Position numbers and translations under genes: made by a program. Below the pieces are notes generated by a model. That model was not told the DNA's origin, ran no database searches, and saw nothing but the letters and a program-made list of their open reading frames with translations. This document shows positions 28,196 through 38,986 of a stretch of 64,000 bases of DNA, piece by piece. The DNA is from Solibacillus faecavium (GTDB lineage: Bacteria > Bacillota > Bacilli > Bacillales_A > Planococcaceae). Each line of letters opens with the position of its first letter. The stretch's first letter is position 1. The stretch spans positions 102,614 through 166,613 of the forward strand of contig NZ_JACSPZ010000008.1 in the NCBI RefSeq assembly GCF_014836905.1. Direction: 5' to 3'.

Positions 28196-29083
28196 TTATT
28201 GTAAAACATATTCATGTGCGAGTTTGATAAATTCACGTACTGAAAAAGGTAAGTATTTATTTTTCTTCCATGTTATACCGAGTTCTAGATGAATCGCTTC
28301 TTCTTGAAAAGGAATACGCTTGATGGATTTGTACGGAATCTTCTCAGCTAACTTTTCTGGTAGTAAAGCAATACCAAGCTTTGCCTGAACCATTTCTATA
28401 AAAAAATCTTTTTGGGTCGTTTCACAGGCAATCATCGGGAAAAAACCATTTTTTGAACACTCTTCAATAATTCGATCGTATAAAATAAAATCTTTCCTAT
28501 ATATAATAAAACTCTCTTCAGCTAAATCTTTTAATTGTACTTTTTGCTTTTGAGCAAGTGGATTACTTTCATGTACGATTAAAAGTAGTGGATCTTTTAA
28601 AAATCGGATTGTCTCCAAATTTTCATTCGACGATGTCACACTACATACTAAACCAATATCCAGCTCGCCTGATTCAATTTCCTGACGGATCCGCTTTGTA
28701 CCTACTTCTGTTAATAAAATTTCAATGTATGGATAAAGCTCTTTGTAATAGCTAATTAATCTGGAGAAAAATTCAGCGCCGACAATTGGTGGAATGCCGA
28801 TCCGAATTTGCCCCTTTTTTAGTTGCATTAAATCGGTTAGTTCTGAGCGCAAGTTTTGAAAGGATTCGAGTACTTGCATTGAATTAATGAGTACCGCTTG
28901 ACCGGCATCCGTTAGTTCAAGCTGTTTTGATGAACGGTAAAATAACGGCACACCAAGTTCAGCTTCAAAGTTTTGAATTGCTTTACTAATAGATGGCTGC
29001 GATACATGCAATGTAGTAGCTGCTTTAGTAAAACTTAAATGTTTTGCTACTTCCACAAAGTATTCAATTTGGCGTATATCCAT
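28196..29083 (-). CDS. LysR-family transcriptional regulator
   Basis: The 295-residue protein has the LysR winged helix-turn-helix (MDIRQIEYFVEVAKHLSFTK, SQPSISKAIQNFEAELGVPLF, residues 1-58) and a two-lobe effector-binding domain (about 90-290). The overall look is that of the CidR/AlsR/CcpE-like group, but I cannot assign an effector. It is convergent with glcB and divergent from the two-component regulator gene at 29186. Divergently placed neighbours are the usual LysR targets, while glcB is a metabolic candidate. Neither link is shown by sequence. Confidence 0.92.
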   Translation of the reverse strand: MDIRQIEYFVEVAKHLSFTKAATTLHVSQPSISKAIQNFEAELGVPLFYRSSKQLELTDAGQAVLINSMQVLESFQNLRSELTDLMQLKKGQIRIGIPPIVGAEFFSRLISYYKELYPYIEILLTEVGTKRIRQEIESGELDIGLVCSVTSSNENLETIRFLKDPLLLIVHESNPLAQKQKVQLKDLAEESFIIYRKDFILYDRIIEECSKNGFFPMIACETTQKDFFIEMVQAKLGIALLPEKLAEKIPYKSIKRIPFQEEAIHLELGITWKKNKYLPFSVREFIKLAHEYVLQ

Positions 29084-29185
29084 AGTTTCACCTCTTCTGG
29101 TGTAATTGAATTGATTATAGCAAAGTTTAGAAGTAGTGGCGTATTAGTTTTTGTATAATGGTAGTAGGTAAAAGGAGTGAAATGG

Positions 29186-29866
29186 ATGAAGGTGCTACTC
29201 ATTGAAGACGATGTTTCAATTTTTGATGTAATTTGTGAGCGTTTTGCCCAGTGGAATATAGATGTAATCGGTCCGGAAGATTTTCAGCATATAATGGTAA
29301 CTTTTAAAAAAGAGGGGCCACAGCTCGTTATTATTGATATTCAACTTCCGGCATTTGATGGCTTTCATTGGTGTCGCGAAATTCGGGCAGTATCAAATGT
29401 GCCTATTTTATTTCTTTCTTCACGTGACCATCCAATGGATATGGTTATGGCTATGCAAATGGGTGCAGATGACTTTGTTCAAAAGCCATTTCATACAGAA
29501 GTTTTAATTGCAAAAGTACAAGCATTACTACGTCGGGCTTATAATTACCAGGAAACAATTCAGAGTGATATTGAGAAATGGAATGGAGCGGAAATTCATT
29601 ATGATCGGGCGATGGTTCATTTTATGGGTGAACGTGTTGAGCTAACGAAAAATGAATTGTTTATTTTAAAGGTGTTGGTAAAGGCTAGGGGACAGATTGT
29701 TTCCCGAGATGAGCTGATGCGTAAATTATGGGATGATGAACGATTCGTAAATGATAATACATTAACTGTAAATGTAAACCGATTAAGACAACGTTTAGAG
29801 GATATTGGGATATTAGAGGGCATTATTACTAAAAAAGGGCTAGGCTACATGGCGGTGGATGCATGA
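29186..29866 (+). CDS. OmpR-family response regulator, BceR-like
   Basis: The 226-residue protein has a receiver domain with the acidic pair Glu7-Asp8-Asp9, phosphoacceptor Asp51 (LVIIDIQLPAFDG) and the conserved Lys of DDFVQKPF. A C-terminal winged helix follows (VELTKNELFILKVL, RDELMRKLWDD, NTLTVNVNRLRQRLE). The start is the ATG at 29186, 8 bases after AAAGGAG; a GTG at 29177 overlaps that site. It overlaps the kinase gene by four bases and is followed by an ABC transporter pair. This order is that of BceRS-BceAB peptide-antibiotic sensing modules, so its target is probably the transporter promoter. Confidence 0.92.
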   Translation: MKVLLIEDDVSIFDVICERFAQWNIDVIGPEDFQHIMVTFKKEGPQLVIIDIQLPAFDGFHWCREIRAVSNVPILFLSSRDHPMDMVMAMQMGADDFVQKPFHTEVLIAKVQALLRRAYNYQETIQSDIEKWNGAEIHYDRAMVHFMGERVELTKNELFILKVLVKARGQIVSRDELMRKLWDDERFVNDNTLTVNVNRLRQRLEDIGILEGIITKKGLGYMAVDA

Positions 29867-30834
29867 TTTCACTGTTTATAAGACAATATTTTTCGACCAT
29901 ACTGTTTGTTGCTGTACTTCAGCTTATTATAAATTTAATTATATTTGTCGATAAAGGATTTGAAGGTGTTTCCTTTTTTTATGTAAACATTGTATGGTTT
30001 GCACTCGTTGTTGGTTATTTTAGCTGGCGTTTTATGAAAGATAGACAAATGATGAAGGCCTATGCAAAACACAAAGGTAATTACATGGCAGTTATTCATG
30101 AAGAGTATGAAGAACAACTAGCAAGAAGGAGTGCTCAAGTGCAAGAGCAAAAGCTGCTAGTACTTGAACGACAGGATGAGTTTTTAGCATGGGTGCATGA
30201 AATGAAATCCCCTTTAACCGCTATGCAATTGTTAATGGAAAAGATTGAGGATAATGAATTAAAGGAACGTATGGAAAATGAGTGGCTACGTCTTTATTTA
30301 TTATTAGATCAACAGCTTCACGCAACCCGTCTGATGACAATCGAACTCGACAATCGAATCGAAAAAGTTGACGTCAAAAGTGTTATTATACAAGAAATAA
30401 AAGCACTTCGCAGCTGGTGCTTTGAAAAACAAATAGCTATAGAGCTTGATATTGAAAAGATGACAGTTCAATCTGATGCAAAGTGGCTTGGATTTATCGT
30501 ACGGCAAATTTTATCCAATGCAGTAAAGTATAGTGACGTCGGAGGAGAAATCAGGGTACTAGCACGTATGATAGATGAACAAGTTGTATTGGAAATCCAA
30601 GATGACGGAATCGGAATAAAAAGTGAAGATTTACCTCGTGTTTTTCGTAAATCCTATACCGGAACTATTGGTCGGGAAACAAGTGCAGCAACGGGAATGG
30701 GGTTGTATTTAGCTAAGCAGGCAGCCGAATCACTGCATGTTCTTCTCACAATTAAATCAACCGAAAATATCGGTACTTCCGTAAAAATTACTTTCCCAAA
30801 ACCGAATAGTTATCATAAAACGCTTGGAATGTGA
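29863..30834 (+). CDS. Intramembrane-sensing histidine kinase, BceS-like
   Basis: The 323-residue kinase has two transmembrane helices (about 9-29 and 37-56) with almost no extracellular loop, typical of intramembrane-sensing kinases that rely on a partner transporter for detection. The phosphoacceptor is His112 (WVHEMKSPLTA). The N box is VRQILSNAVKYSD, the G1 box IQDDGIGI and the G2 box GMGLYLAK. Start and stop overlap the regulator gene (ATGA). The stop codon lies inside a terminator-like stem. By family it should phosphorylate the regulator upstream when the BceAB-like transporter works on an antimicrobial peptide. Confidence 0.92.
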   Translation: MISLFIRQYFSTILFVAVLQLIINLIIFVDKGFEGVSFFYVNIVWFALVVGYFSWRFMKDRQMMKAYAKHKGNYMAVIHEEYEEQLARRSAQVQEQKLLVLERQDEFLAWVHEMKSPLTAMQLLMEKIEDNELKERMENEWLRLYLLLDQQLHATRLMTIELDNRIEKVDVKSVIIQEIKALRSWCFEKQIAIELDIEKMTVQSDAKWLGFIVRQILSNAVKYSDVGGEIRVLARMIDEQVVLEIQDDGIGIKSEDLPRVFRKSYTGTIGRETSAATGMGLYLAKQAAESLHVLLTIKSTENIGTSVKITFPKPNSYHKTLGM

Positions 30835-30865
30835 CGAACTTGTCATTTACCGAGCGTTTTTGTCA
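30818..30865 (+). terminator. Terminator-like hairpin after the kinase, with nested TGAC/GTCA repeat
   Basis: AAAACGCTTGG (30818-30828) pairs with CCGAGCGTTTT with one G-T pair, and TTTGT follows. Inside the loop is TGAC-N6-GTCA (30832-30845), an inverted repeat that starts on the kinase stop codon. It could be a second stem of the terminator. It could also be a DNA site for the upstream regulator, since Bce-type regulators bind repeats ahead of their transporter genes. Confidence 0.55.
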
Positions 30866-30930
30866 TGTAAATCAAACGATTAAATAGGGCAGAACTTGTA
30901 AAATGAACATAACAAGAAAGGATGGGAACA

Positions 30931-31692
30931 ATGAGTATTCTAATCGCACGTAAAGTTCGAAAAACATACGGTAAGCGTTCGCTTGCACAGGAAGTATTAA
31001 AGGGGATTGATTTAGAAGTAGAAAAAGGTGAATTTGTTGGGATTATGGGTCCTTCAGGTTCAGGGAAAACAACGTTATTAAATGTACTTTGTTCAATAGA
31101 TCAAGTAACAGATGGATTTGTGGAAATTAACGGGCAAAAGTTACAAGGGATGAAAGAGCGTACACTAGCAAAATTTCGACGCGACGAGCTCGGTTTTATA
31201 TTCCAAGACTATAACTTACTCGACACATTGACTGTGAAGGAAAATATTCTATTACCGTTATCGCTTAGCTCTATTCCAAAAGCGGCTGCAGAAAAACGGT
31301 TGCAGGATCTCGTATCCATTTTGGGTATCTCGGATATTTTATCGAAGTATCCGAATGAAATTTCAGGTGGTCAGAAACAGCGTACATCTGCTGCACGTGC
31401 ACTAATATCTAATCCTTCGTTAGTATTTGCCGATGAGCCAACAGGAGCACTTGATTCAAAGACAGCTACTGCACTACTCGATAATTTATCGGAAATTAAT
31501 GAAGCAAAAAATGCAACGATTATGATGGTTACACATGATGCAGTCGCGGCAAGTTTCTGTTCACGTGTACTGTTTTTAAAAGATGGTCAAATTTATACGG
31601 AGTTGTACAAGGGCGATAAATCCCGCACAGAATTTTTCCAACAAATTTTAAATACGCAAAGTGTTTTAGGCGGTGAGCAAGGTGAAGCTTAG
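30931..31692 (+). CDS. ABC transporter ATP-binding protein, BceA-like
   Basis: The 253-residue ATPase shows Walker [10 protein letters not shown] (40-48), a Q-loop (FIFQDYNLL), the signature [14 protein letters not shown], Walker [14 protein letters not shown] and the switch His (MVTHD). It is of the MacB/BceA type. An earlier ATG at 30922 overlaps the ribosome binding site, so I chose 30931. It overlaps the permease gene. In Bce systems this ATPase powers release of peptide antibiotics from lipid II-cycle intermediates and forms a sensory complex with the kinase. Confidence 0.92.
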   Translation: MSILIARKVRKTYGKRSLAQEVLKGIDLEVEKGEFVGIMGPSGSGKTTLLNVLCSIDQVTDGFVEINGQKLQGMKERTLAKFRRDELGFIFQDYNLLDTLTVKENILLPLSLSSIPKAAAEKRLQDLVSILGISDILSKYPNEISGGQKQRTSAARALISNPSLVFADEPTGALDSKTATALLDNLSEINEAKNATIMMVTHDAVAASFCSRVLFLKDGQIYTELYKGDKSRTEFFQQILNTQSVLGGEQGEA

Positions 31693-33664
31693 TCAGCTCG
31701 TTTTTAAAAGTATGCAAAAAAACATGCGTCACTATTATTTATACTTTTTTGCACTAATTTTTAGTGTGACACTGTTTTTCTCTTTTGTAACATTACAATA
31801 TAATGAATCGATCATCGCAGCAACAAAAGCGAGCGGTACAGCTTCATCAGGTTTTGAAGCTGCATCGTATATGCTGTATTTTATTGTGTTATTCTTTGTG
31901 CTTTATGCCAATCACTTATTCATTAAGCGCCGGAGCAAGGAAATTGGTCTGTACCAGCTTATCGGTATGACAAAAGGACTTGTAACACGCTTAATTGCCT
32001 TTGAAAATATATTACTATTTATCGGAGCAGTAAGTATCGGAATGGTATTAGGGTTACTGAGCTCACGACTGTTCGCAATGATTTTGCTGAAACTTTTGCA
32101 ATTTGATGCAGTAGTAACAATGACTTTTAGTAAAGTAGCGGTTGTAAATACTTTGATGGTATTTGGGATTTTATTAGTTATTATTTTAGTTCAAATGGCG
32201 TTTATAGTTCGTAAAACAAGTTTACTTTCTTTATTTAATGCTTCTAAACAAGCAGATGAGCGTGTAAAACGTTTTAGTGTATTCCCGATGATGATGGGGG
32301 CGATTGGCCTCGGCTTAATAATTTATGGATATTATAGAAGTACTGTATTGTTTACAGGGCAAACGACAAATTTATTTGTAAGCATGGTTGTTATTTTAGC
32401 GACTACAATTGGCGGCACATATCTAGTGTTTCGTTTTTCAGTAGCATTTTTGTTGAATTTATTCCGTCTTACAAAAAAGGGACATTTAAATTTAACGGAT
32501 GTACTGGCACTTACACCAATTATGCATCGAATGAAAGGTAATGCTAAATCCTTAACGCTTATTACAGTATTAACAGCGGTGTCACTTGCAATAACAACAC
32601 TTTCGTATATTAGCTATTATTCAGCTAGTAGTTCTGCAGAGGATGAAGTGCCGGCAGATTATATAGCTGTAGATGGGCGTGAAGAGCCATTCATTCAGGC
32701 GCTTGAGCAAGAAGGAATAGCATTTGAACAAAAAACGTTTAGATTAACAAGTGCACAATTTGATTTGGCTACAATACTTTCAGGTGATGTAATAGGTATG
32801 TTTCAAGGTAATACATTATCAGATGCCTTGATACTTCCGCTTTCAGATTATCACCAGCTTGATCCTGAAGTACAGCTCAACAAAGGTGAGGCAATTATTA
32901 CAGGCTTCAGCGGCTTTCAATCGAATATAATGCCAATTGAAGCACCGAATGACTTAACTCTTTTACATCAGGAAAGTGAATTCCCGCTACGTATTCAAGA
33001 AGTGAATGATACAGCTGTACTAGCATGGAGGGTTACGGCAGGTGGATTTATTGTTGTTGTTGAGGATAGTGTTTTTAATCAGCTGCAACAATTAAATAGC
33101 GAATACGCAATTGGTTATTCAACACAAGAGCAAACAACGATTAATTTAACAAATGCCGATGAAGAAACATATAAGCAGGTGGAAAAGCTTTATAAACAGA
33201 CAGGTGCGAATGTATTATTTGAATCTCATGAAGGCAGTACAGTAAATAAATTAAGTTCACAGCAGTCCACGGTTGAATACAATTTAAATCTTTACGGTAC
33301 AACAATTTTTACAACAGCATTTTTAGGCTTGGCTTTTTTACTTGCCACAGGTAGTATTCTTTACTTTAAACAAATGTCTGAGGCAGATGAAGAGGCAGAA
33401 TCATATAGAATTCTCCGTAAAATTGGTTTCACACAGGATGAATTATTACGTGGCATTATGATGAAGCAGCTATTTAATTTTGGTGTTCCATTGCTTATTG
33501 GCTTACTGCACAGCTATTATGCTGTAAAATCAGGCTGGTTTTTATTCGGTACAGAAATGACAACCCCACTTCTAATTACAATGAGTTTATATATTGCGAT
33601 GTATATTATATTTGCATCATTAACGATCAGTTATTACAAAAAAATAATTAAACAAGCTTTATAA
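31682..33664 (+). CDS. BceB-like ABC transporter permease (FtsX type)
   Basis: The protein of 660 residues has the Bce permease layout of ten transmembrane helices. One follows the N-terminus ([20 protein letters not shown]), three follow the [16 protein letters not shown] motif, more lie near residues 200-250 and 290-315, and three are at the end. A large extracellular domain of about 200 residues (about 320-530) separates the last four. The start is uncertain: GTG at 31673 or GTG at 31682. I prefer 31682, because it gives MKLSQLVFK and better ribosome binding site spacing. It overlaps the ATPase gene. The substrate is probably a cell-wall-active peptide; which one cannot be read from sequence. 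Confidence 0.9.
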   Translation: MKLSQLVFKSMQKNMRHYYLYFFALIFSVTLFFSFVTLQYNESIIAATKASGTASSGFEAASYMLYFIVLFFVLYANHLFIKRRSKEIGLYQLIGMTKGLVTRLIAFENILLFIGAVSIGMVLGLLSSRLFAMILLKLLQFDAVVTMTFSKVAVVNTLMVFGILLVIILVQMAFIVRKTSLLSLFNASKQADERVKRFSVFPMMMGAIGLGLIIYGYYRSTVLFTGQTTNLFVSMVVILATTIGGTYLVFRFSVAFLLNLFRLTKKGHLNLTDVLALTPIMHRMKGNAKSLTLITVLTAVSLAITTLSYISYYSASSSAEDEVPADYIAVDGREEPFIQALEQEGIAFEQKTFRLTSAQFDLATILSGDVIGMFQGNTLSDALILPLSDYHQLDPEVQLNKGEAIITGFSGFQSNIMPIEAPNDLTLLHQESEFPLRIQEVNDTAVLAWRVTAGGFIVVVEDSVFNQLQQLNSEYAIGYSTQEQTTINLTNADEETYKQVEKLYKQTGANVLFESHEGSTVNKLSSQQSTVEYNLNLYGTTIFTTAFLGLAFLLATGSILYFKQMSEADEEAESYRILRKIGFTQDELLRGIMMKQLFNFGVPLLIGLLHSYYAVKSGWFLFGTEMTTPLLITMSLYIAMYIIFASLTISYYKKIIKQAL

Positions 33665-33668
33665 TACT

Positions 33669-33707
33669 CAAAACCGTCAATTTTTTCTTAATTGACGGTT
33701 TTATTTT
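33669..33707 (+). terminator. Terminator after the BceB-like gene
   Basis: AAACCGTCAATT pairs with AATTGACGGTTT (12 base pairs), followed by TATTTTG. It closes the regulator-kinase-transporter unit. Confidence 0.8.
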
Positions 33708-33789
33708 GTCCTAAAATATTGACTCGATAGTAGATTTCTTGTAACTTTAACACATTAGTAATTTAGCAGACGAAAGTGAAGTGTACAAC

Positions 33790-35109
33790 ATGAATGCTGT
33801 TTTAATAGCGGTTGGGGTTATGCTTATTTTAAGCCTACTGCGTATAAATGTCGTTTTATCTCTAACAGTAGGGGCTGTCATTGGTGGTCTTGTTGGAGGA
33901 TTAAATTTAACTGATACAATAGAAGCCTTTGTAGGGGGACTAGGAGGCGGTGCAAATATAGCGTTGAGCTATGCACTACTTGGAGGCTTCGCATTGGCCA
34001 TATCCCGTACAGGTATACCAGAAGTGCTAGTAAAGGCAATTTTAAAAGTAGTACAACGTGAGGGCGACTCACAAAAGCAAGGTGCCGCGAAAGCATTGAT
34101 CTTCCTAGTATTACTAGCGATGGCCATTATGTCGCAAAACCTAATTCCAGTGCATATTGCTTTCATACCATTAATCGTTCCACCACTGATTAAAGTAATG
34201 AACATGCTGCAAATCGATCGTCGTTTAATTGTATGTATTTTAACATTTGGTTTAGTTATGCCCTATATGTTTATTCCTGCAGGCTTCGGCTTACTTTATC
34301 AAGGTATAATCGTGGAACAGCTTGGTTTAGCTGGTCTTGAAATTTCTTTAAGTGATGTTCCAAAGGCGATGGCTTTCGTAGCAGTGGGAATGGCAGTAGG
34401 TCTTATCGGCGCATTTTTTGCTTTCCGTAAACCACGTCAATATGATGACTTAAAAGTAGAAGTAACGAGTAGTTTAGATAAAGAAGTAAATACATTACAT
34501 ATACTGTTTGCTGTAGTTGCATTAATTGCTTCTATAATAGTGCAAGTTATGACTGATTCAATGATTATCGGGTCGCTTGTCGGTATTATGGTTTTGTATA
34601 TAACAGGTGCATTAAAAGTGAAAGAAGCCGACGAAGTTCTTTCGGATGGTATGCGCATGATGGCATTCGTCGGCTTTGTAATGATTTCAGCAAATGGCTT
34701 TTCAGCAGTGATTAATGCAACAGGGGATGTAGAAACATTAGTTACTGGAGCGATGACTATTTTTAATGGGAATGTAAGTATTGCTGTATTAGTAATGCTC
34801 ATTGTCGGTTTAATCGTAACAATGGGAATTGGTTCTTCATTTGCAACAATACCGATCATCGCAGCAATCTTTGTTCCGATTGCAATGGAACTAGGTCTAA
34901 GTGAATTAGCGATTATTTGTCTAATTGGTACTGCAGGTGTACTAGGAGACGCTGGTTCACCAGCTTCCGACTCAACGCTAGGACCGACAGCAGGGCTAAA
35001 TGTGGATGGTCAGCATAACCACATTTGGGATACGTGTGTTCCAACATTTATCTTCTATAATATACCGCAAATCATTTTTGGATGGATTGCAGTTGTTTTC
35101 TTCCTATAG
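33790..35109 (+). CDS. Na+/H+ antiporter family protein, YuiF-like
   Basis: The 439-residue membrane protein aligns along its length with B. subtilis YuiF, a member of the NhaC/ArsB-related ion transporter group. Around 11-12 hydrophobic segments are visible. Conserved stretches are QNLIPVHIAFIPLIVPPL, MGIGSSFATIPIIAA and LGDAGSPASDSTLGPTAGL near the C-terminus, the last probably part of the transport path. The start ATG at 33790 gives MNAVLIAVGVML, matching YuiF; a GTG at 33781 is in frame. Substrate is inferred; amino-acid transport has also been proposed for related families. It has terminators on both sides. Confidence 0.85.
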   Translation: MNAVLIAVGVMLILSLLRINVVLSLTVGAVIGGLVGGLNLTDTIEAFVGGLGGGANIALSYALLGGFALAISRTGIPEVLVKAILKVVQREGDSQKQGAAKALIFLVLLAMAIMSQNLIPVHIAFIPLIVPPLIKVMNMLQIDRRLIVCILTFGLVMPYMFIPAGFGLLYQGIIVEQLGLAGLEISLSDVPKAMAFVAVGMAVGLIGAFFAFRKPRQYDDLKVEVTSSLDKEVNTLHILFAVVALIASIIVQVMTDSMIIGSLVGIMVLYITGALKVKEADEVLSDGMRMMAFVGFVMISANGFSAVINATGDVETLVTGAMTIFNGNVSIAVLVMLIVGLIVTMGIGSSFATIPIIAAIFVPIAMELGLSELAIICLIGTAGVLGDAGSPASDSTLGPTAGLNVDGQHNHIWDTCVPTFIFYNIPQIIFGWIAVVFFL

Positions 35110-35115
35110 TATGTC

Positions 35116-35148
35116 GCCACTTTCATTTAATTGAAAGTGGCTTTTTTT
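35116..35148 (+). terminator. Terminator after the YuiF-like gene
   Basis: A perfect stem GCCACTTTCA (35116-35125) with TGAAAGTGGC (35132-35141) is followed by seven T residues. Confidence 0.92.
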
Positions 35149-35210
35149 AGTTAAACAAAACAATTGTATTTTCTGAATATTTTATTTAAAATAGATTCTT
35201 CTCTTAATAG

Positions 35211-35239
35211 TTGCTTTCAAGTTAATACTCTTATATACT
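35211..35239 (+). promoter_or_regulatory. Distal promoter of the S10 operon
   Basis: TTGCTT (35211-35216), a 17-base spacer and TATACT (35234-35239). A GCTC/GAGC hairpin lies just downstream. This promoter is 110 bases upstream of the proximal one. Confidence 0.65.
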
Positions 35240-35301
35240 AGAAAACGGCTCAAAAAGAGCGAACGCATTTAATTAAAAACAAAGAACGAAACATTATTTA
35301 A

Positions 35302-35787
<486 letters not shown>

Positions 35788-35840
35788 TGGTAAAAACACA
35801 ATATAAATCTTTTTCTCAAAATTTACAGGAGGTGTGACAA

Positions 35841-36470
35841 ATGACTAAAGGAATCTTAGGTAGAAAAATTGGCATGACTCAAGTCTTTGCTGAAAACGGC
35901 GATTTAATCCCAGTAACAGTTATCGAAGCTGCTCCAAACGTAGTTTTACAAAAGAAAACTGTTGAAACTGATGGTTACGAAGCGATCCAATTTGGTTTTG
36001 AAGACAAGCGTATTAAGCTTTCTAACAAACCAGAGCAAGGACACGTAGCTAAAGCAAACACTGCTCCTAAGCGCTTCATCCGTGAGTTCCGCAACTTAGA
36101 TGCTGCAGCTTACGAAGTTGGTCAAGAAGTCAAGGTAGAAATTTTCGCTGAAGGCGATGTAATCGATGTAACAGGTGTAACAAAAGGTAAAGGTTTCCAA
36201 GGTGTTATTAAACGCCATGGTCAATCTCGCGGCCCTATGTCTCACGGTTCTCGTTATCACCGTCGTCCAGGTTCAATGGGTCCAGTAGCTCCGAACCGCG
36301 TATTCAAACAAAAGAAATTACCTGGTCAAATGGGTGGCACAGTTGTTACTATTCAAAACCTTGAAATCGTTAAGGTTGATGCAGAGCGCAACTTACTACT
36401 TGTTAAAGGTAATGTTCCTGGTTCTAAAAAAGCATTAGTAACAGTTAAGACTGCTATTAAATCTAAATAA
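35841..36470 (+). CDS. rplC: 50S ribosomal protein L3
   Basis: L3 (209 residues) nucleates 50S assembly and reaches to the peptidyl transferase centre with a long loop. That loop is seen as [20 protein letters not shown], around residues 130-150. The start [16 protein letters not shown] is the family N-terminus. AGGAGGTG precedes the ATG. Second gene of the S10 operon. Confidence 0.98.
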   Translation: MTKGILGRKIGMTQVFAENGDLIPVTVIEAAPNVVLQKKTVETDGYEAIQFGFEDKRIKLSNKPEQGHVAKANTAPKRFIREFRNLDAAAYEVGQEVKVEIFAEGDVIDVTGVTKGKGFQGVIKRHGQSRGPMSHGSRYHRRPGSMGPVAPNRVFKQKKLPGQMGGTVVTIQNLEIVKVDAERNLLLVKGNVPGSKKALVTVKTAIKSK

Positions 36471-36496
36471 TTTTCTCAAGAAAGGAGGAAACAGGA

Positions 36497-37120
36497 ATGA
36501 CAAAGGTTTCAGTACTTAGTCAAACAGGTGCTTCAGTTGGTGAAATCGAATTAAACGATGCGATTTTCGGAATCACACCAAACGAAGCTGTATTATTCGA
36601 CGCAGTTGTTGCACAACGCGCATCTCTACGTCAAGGTAATCACAAAGTTAAAAACCGTTCAGCAGTTGCTGGTGGTGGTCGTAAACCATGGCGTCAAAAA
36701 GGAACTGGTCGTGCTCGTCAAGGTTCGATCCGCTCTCCACAATGGCGTGGCGGTGGTGTTGTATTCGGTCCTACTCCACGTAGTTACGCTTACAAACTAC
36801 CTAAAAAAGTTCGTCGCTTAGCGATTAAGTCTGCTTTATCTACGAAAGTATTAGAGCAAAACTTAGTAGTACTTGATGCATTATCATTTGATGCACCAAA
36901 AACAAAAGATTTCAAAGCAGTATTAGCTGCATTAGAAATCAGCAAAAAAGCATTATTCGTAACTTCTGAAGTTAACGAAAACGCAATTTTGTCTGCTCGT
37001 AACATCCCTGGTGTTACAGTGTTAACAGCTGAAGGAATCAACGTATTAGACTTATTAGGTCATGATAAAGTTGTATTCACTCAAGATGCTGTAAAAAAAG
37101 TTGAGGAGGTGCTTGGATAA
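36497..37120 (+). CDS. rplD: 50S ribosomal protein L4
   Basis: L4 (207 residues) lines the peptide exit tunnel through an extended loop, seen as [20 protein letters not shown] and the basic stretch after it. Changes there give macrolide resistance in other species; none of the usual ones stands out here. In E. coli L4 represses the S10 operon, but Bacilli lack that leader type. Its last base overlaps the rplW start codon (TAATG). Confidence 0.98.
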   Translation: MTKVSVLSQTGASVGEIELNDAIFGITPNEAVLFDAVVAQRASLRQGNHKVKNRSAVAGGGRKPWRQKGTGRARQGSIRSPQWRGGGVVFGPTPRSYAYKLPKKVRRLAIKSALSTKVLEQNLVVLDALSFDAPKTKDFKAVLAALEISKKALFVTSEVNENAILSARNIPGVTVLTAEGINVLDLLGHDKVVFTQDAVKKVEEVLG

Positions 37121-37404
37121 TGGAAGCACGTGATATCTTAAAACGTCCGGTCATTACTGAGCGTTCTTCAGAAATTATGGCAGAGAAAAAGTATACTTTC
37201 GAAGTAGACACTCGCGCTAACAAAACTCAAGTTAAAGATGCTGTTGAAGAAATCTTCGGCGTTAAAGTTGAGAAAGTAAACGTTATGAACTACAAAGGTA
37301 AGTTCAAACGCGTTGGTAAATTCGGTGGATACACTAACAAACGTCGTAAAGCGATTGTTAAATTAACTGCTGATTCAAAAGAAATCGAATTATTCGAAAT
37401 CTAA
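37120..37404 (+). CDS. rplW: 50S ribosomal protein L23
   Basis: L23 (94 residues) lies at the tunnel exit and docks trigger factor and SRP. The [16 protein letters not shown] start and the [20 protein letters not shown] block are typical. The ATG overlaps the rplD stop codon by one base, so the two are translationally coupled; GAGGTG inside the end of rplD serves as ribosome binding site. Confidence 0.98.
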   Translation: MEARDILKRPVITERSSEIMAEKKYTFEVDTRANKTQVKDAVEEIFGVKVEKVNVMNYKGKFKRVGKFGGYTNKRRKAIVKLTADSKEIELFEI

Positions 37405-37446
37405 TTTCTAATTTATAAAGTAACCTTTAAGAAGGAGGGAAAACAA

Positions 37447-38277
37447 ATGGCGATTAAAAAGTATAAGCCAACCTCAAATGGACGTCGTAACATGACATCA
37501 TCTGACTTTGCTGAAATCACTACTAATAAACCTGAAAAGTCTTTATTAGAACCGACTAAACGTAAAGCTGGTCGTAATAACCAGGGTAAAATTACTGTTC
37601 GTCATCACGGTGGCGGTCACAAGAAACAATACCGTGTTATCGATTTTAAACGTCTTAAAGACGGCATTCCAGGACGCGTTGCTACAATCGAGTACGATCC
37701 AAACCGTTCTGCGAACATCGCTTTAATTAACTATGCTGACGGTGAAAAACGTTACATCTTAGCTCCGAAAGGTCTTGAAGTAGGTCACACTATTTATTCA
37801 GGTCCAGAAGCGGATATTAAAGTAGGTAACGCTTTACCATTAGCAAACATTCCAATGGGTACAACAATCCATAACATCGAAATGAAACCTGGTAAAGGTG
37901 GACAATTAGTACGTTCAGCTGGTACTTCTGCGCAAGTATTAGGTCGTGAAGATAAGTACGTAATCGTTCGCTTACAATCTGGTGAAGTACGTTTAATTCT
38001 TGCTACTTGCCGTGCAACAATCGGTCAAGTTGGTAACGAACAACACGAACTTATCAACATCGGTAAAGCAGGTCGTTCTCGTTGGTTAGGTAAACGCCCA
38101 ACAGTTCGTGGTTCTGTAATGAACCCTAACGATCACCCACACGGTGGTGGTGAAGGACGTTCTCCAATCGGACGTAAATCACCAATGACACCATGGGGCA
38201 AACCAACTCTTGGTTTCAAAACTCGTAAAAAGAAAAATAAATCATCTAAATTTATTATTCGCGGACGTAAAAAATAA
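37447..38277 (+). CDS. rplB: 50S ribosomal protein L2
   Basis: L2 (276 residues) is needed for subunit association and peptidyl transferase function. The [13 protein letters not shown] start, the [16 protein letters not shown] block and the conserved C-terminal [18 protein letters not shown] loop, with its functionally important His, are intact. The C-terminal tail is lysine-rich. AAGGAGGG precedes the ATG. Confidence 0.99.
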   Translation: MAIKKYKPTSNGRRNMTSSDFAEITTNKPEKSLLEPTKRKAGRNNQGKITVRHHGGGHKKQYRVIDFKRLKDGIPGRVATIEYDPNRSANIALINYADGEKRYILAPKGLEVGHTIYSGPEADIKVGNALPLANIPMGTTIHNIEMKPGKGGQLVRSAGTSAQVLGREDKYVIVRLQSGEVRLILATCRATIGQVGNEQHELINIGKAGRSRWLGKRPTVRGSVMNPNDHPHGGGEGRSPIGRKSPMTPWGKPTLGFKTRKKKNKSSKFIIRGRKK

Positions 38278-38337
38278 AGTGGTAATACTACGGTTCAGTT
38301 TGAGAGCCGTGGTCGTATCACGGAGGGAGGTTCCTAA

Positions 38338-38616
38338 ATGGGTCGCAGCTTAAAGAAAGGACCTTTTGTTGATGACCACCTAATGAAAAAGGTGGAAGCA
38401 CAAGAGGCTTCTGAGAAAAAACAAGTTATTAAAACTTGGTCTCGCCGTTCTACTATCTTCCCAAACTTCATCGGTTTAACAATCGCTGTATATGATGGAC
38501 GTAAACACGTTCCTGTATACGTGACAGAAGATATGGTAGGTCACAAACTTGGTGAGTTCGCACCGACACGTACTTATAAAGGTCACGGTGCAGATGACAA
38601 GAAAACAAGACGCTAA
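38338..38616 (+). CDS. rpsS: 30S ribosomal protein S19
   Basis: S19 (92 residues) pairs with S13 in the 30S head and contacts A-site t[22 protein letters not shown], the [20 protein letters not shown] block and the [15 protein letters not shown]-terminus are all standard. GGAGGG lies before the ATG. The 60-base gap after rplB contains an imperfect inverted repeat, ACTACGG...CCGTGGT. Confidence 0.98.
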   Translation: MGRSLKKGPFVDDHLMKKVEAQEASEKKQVIKTWSRRSTIFPNFIGLTIAVYDGRKHVPVYVTEDMVGHKLGEFAPTRTYKGHGADDKKTRR

Positions 38617-38638
38617 TTTTGAGAGGAGGTAAATCCTA

Positions 38639-38983
38639 ATGACACAAGCTAAAGCTATCGCTCGTACAGTTCGTATCGCTCCTCGTAAAGTTCGTCTAGT
38701 AGTAGACTTAATTCGAGGCAAGCAAATTGGTGAAGCAGTTGCAATTTTACGTCATACTCCAAAAGCGGCGTCTCCAGTCGTTGAGAAAGTATTAAAATCT
38801 GCAGTCGCTAACGCTGAACACAACTACGAGTTAGATATTAATAACTTAGTTGTATCTGAAATCTTTGTTGATGAAGGTCCAACATTAAAACGTTTCCGTC
38901 CACGTGCCCAAGGTCGTGCATCGGCAATTAACAAACGTACTAGCCACATTACTATTGTGGTATCTGAGAAGAAGGGGGTTTAA
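38639..38983 (+). CDS. rplV: 50S ribosomal protein L22
   Basis: L22 (114 residues) contacts all 23S domains and lines the exit tunnel with a beta-hairpin ([18 protein letters not shown]). No deletion of the kind linked to macrolide resistance is visible in that loop. GAGAGGAGG lies before the ATG. It overlaps no neighbour but ends only three bases before rpsC. Confidence 0.98.
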   Translation: MTQAKAIARTVRIAPRKVRLVVDLIRGKQIGEAVAILRHTPKAASPVVEKVLKSAVANAEHNYELDINNLVVSEIFVDEGPTLKRFRPRAQGRASAINKRTSHITIVVSEKKGV

Positions 38984-38986
38984 TCC

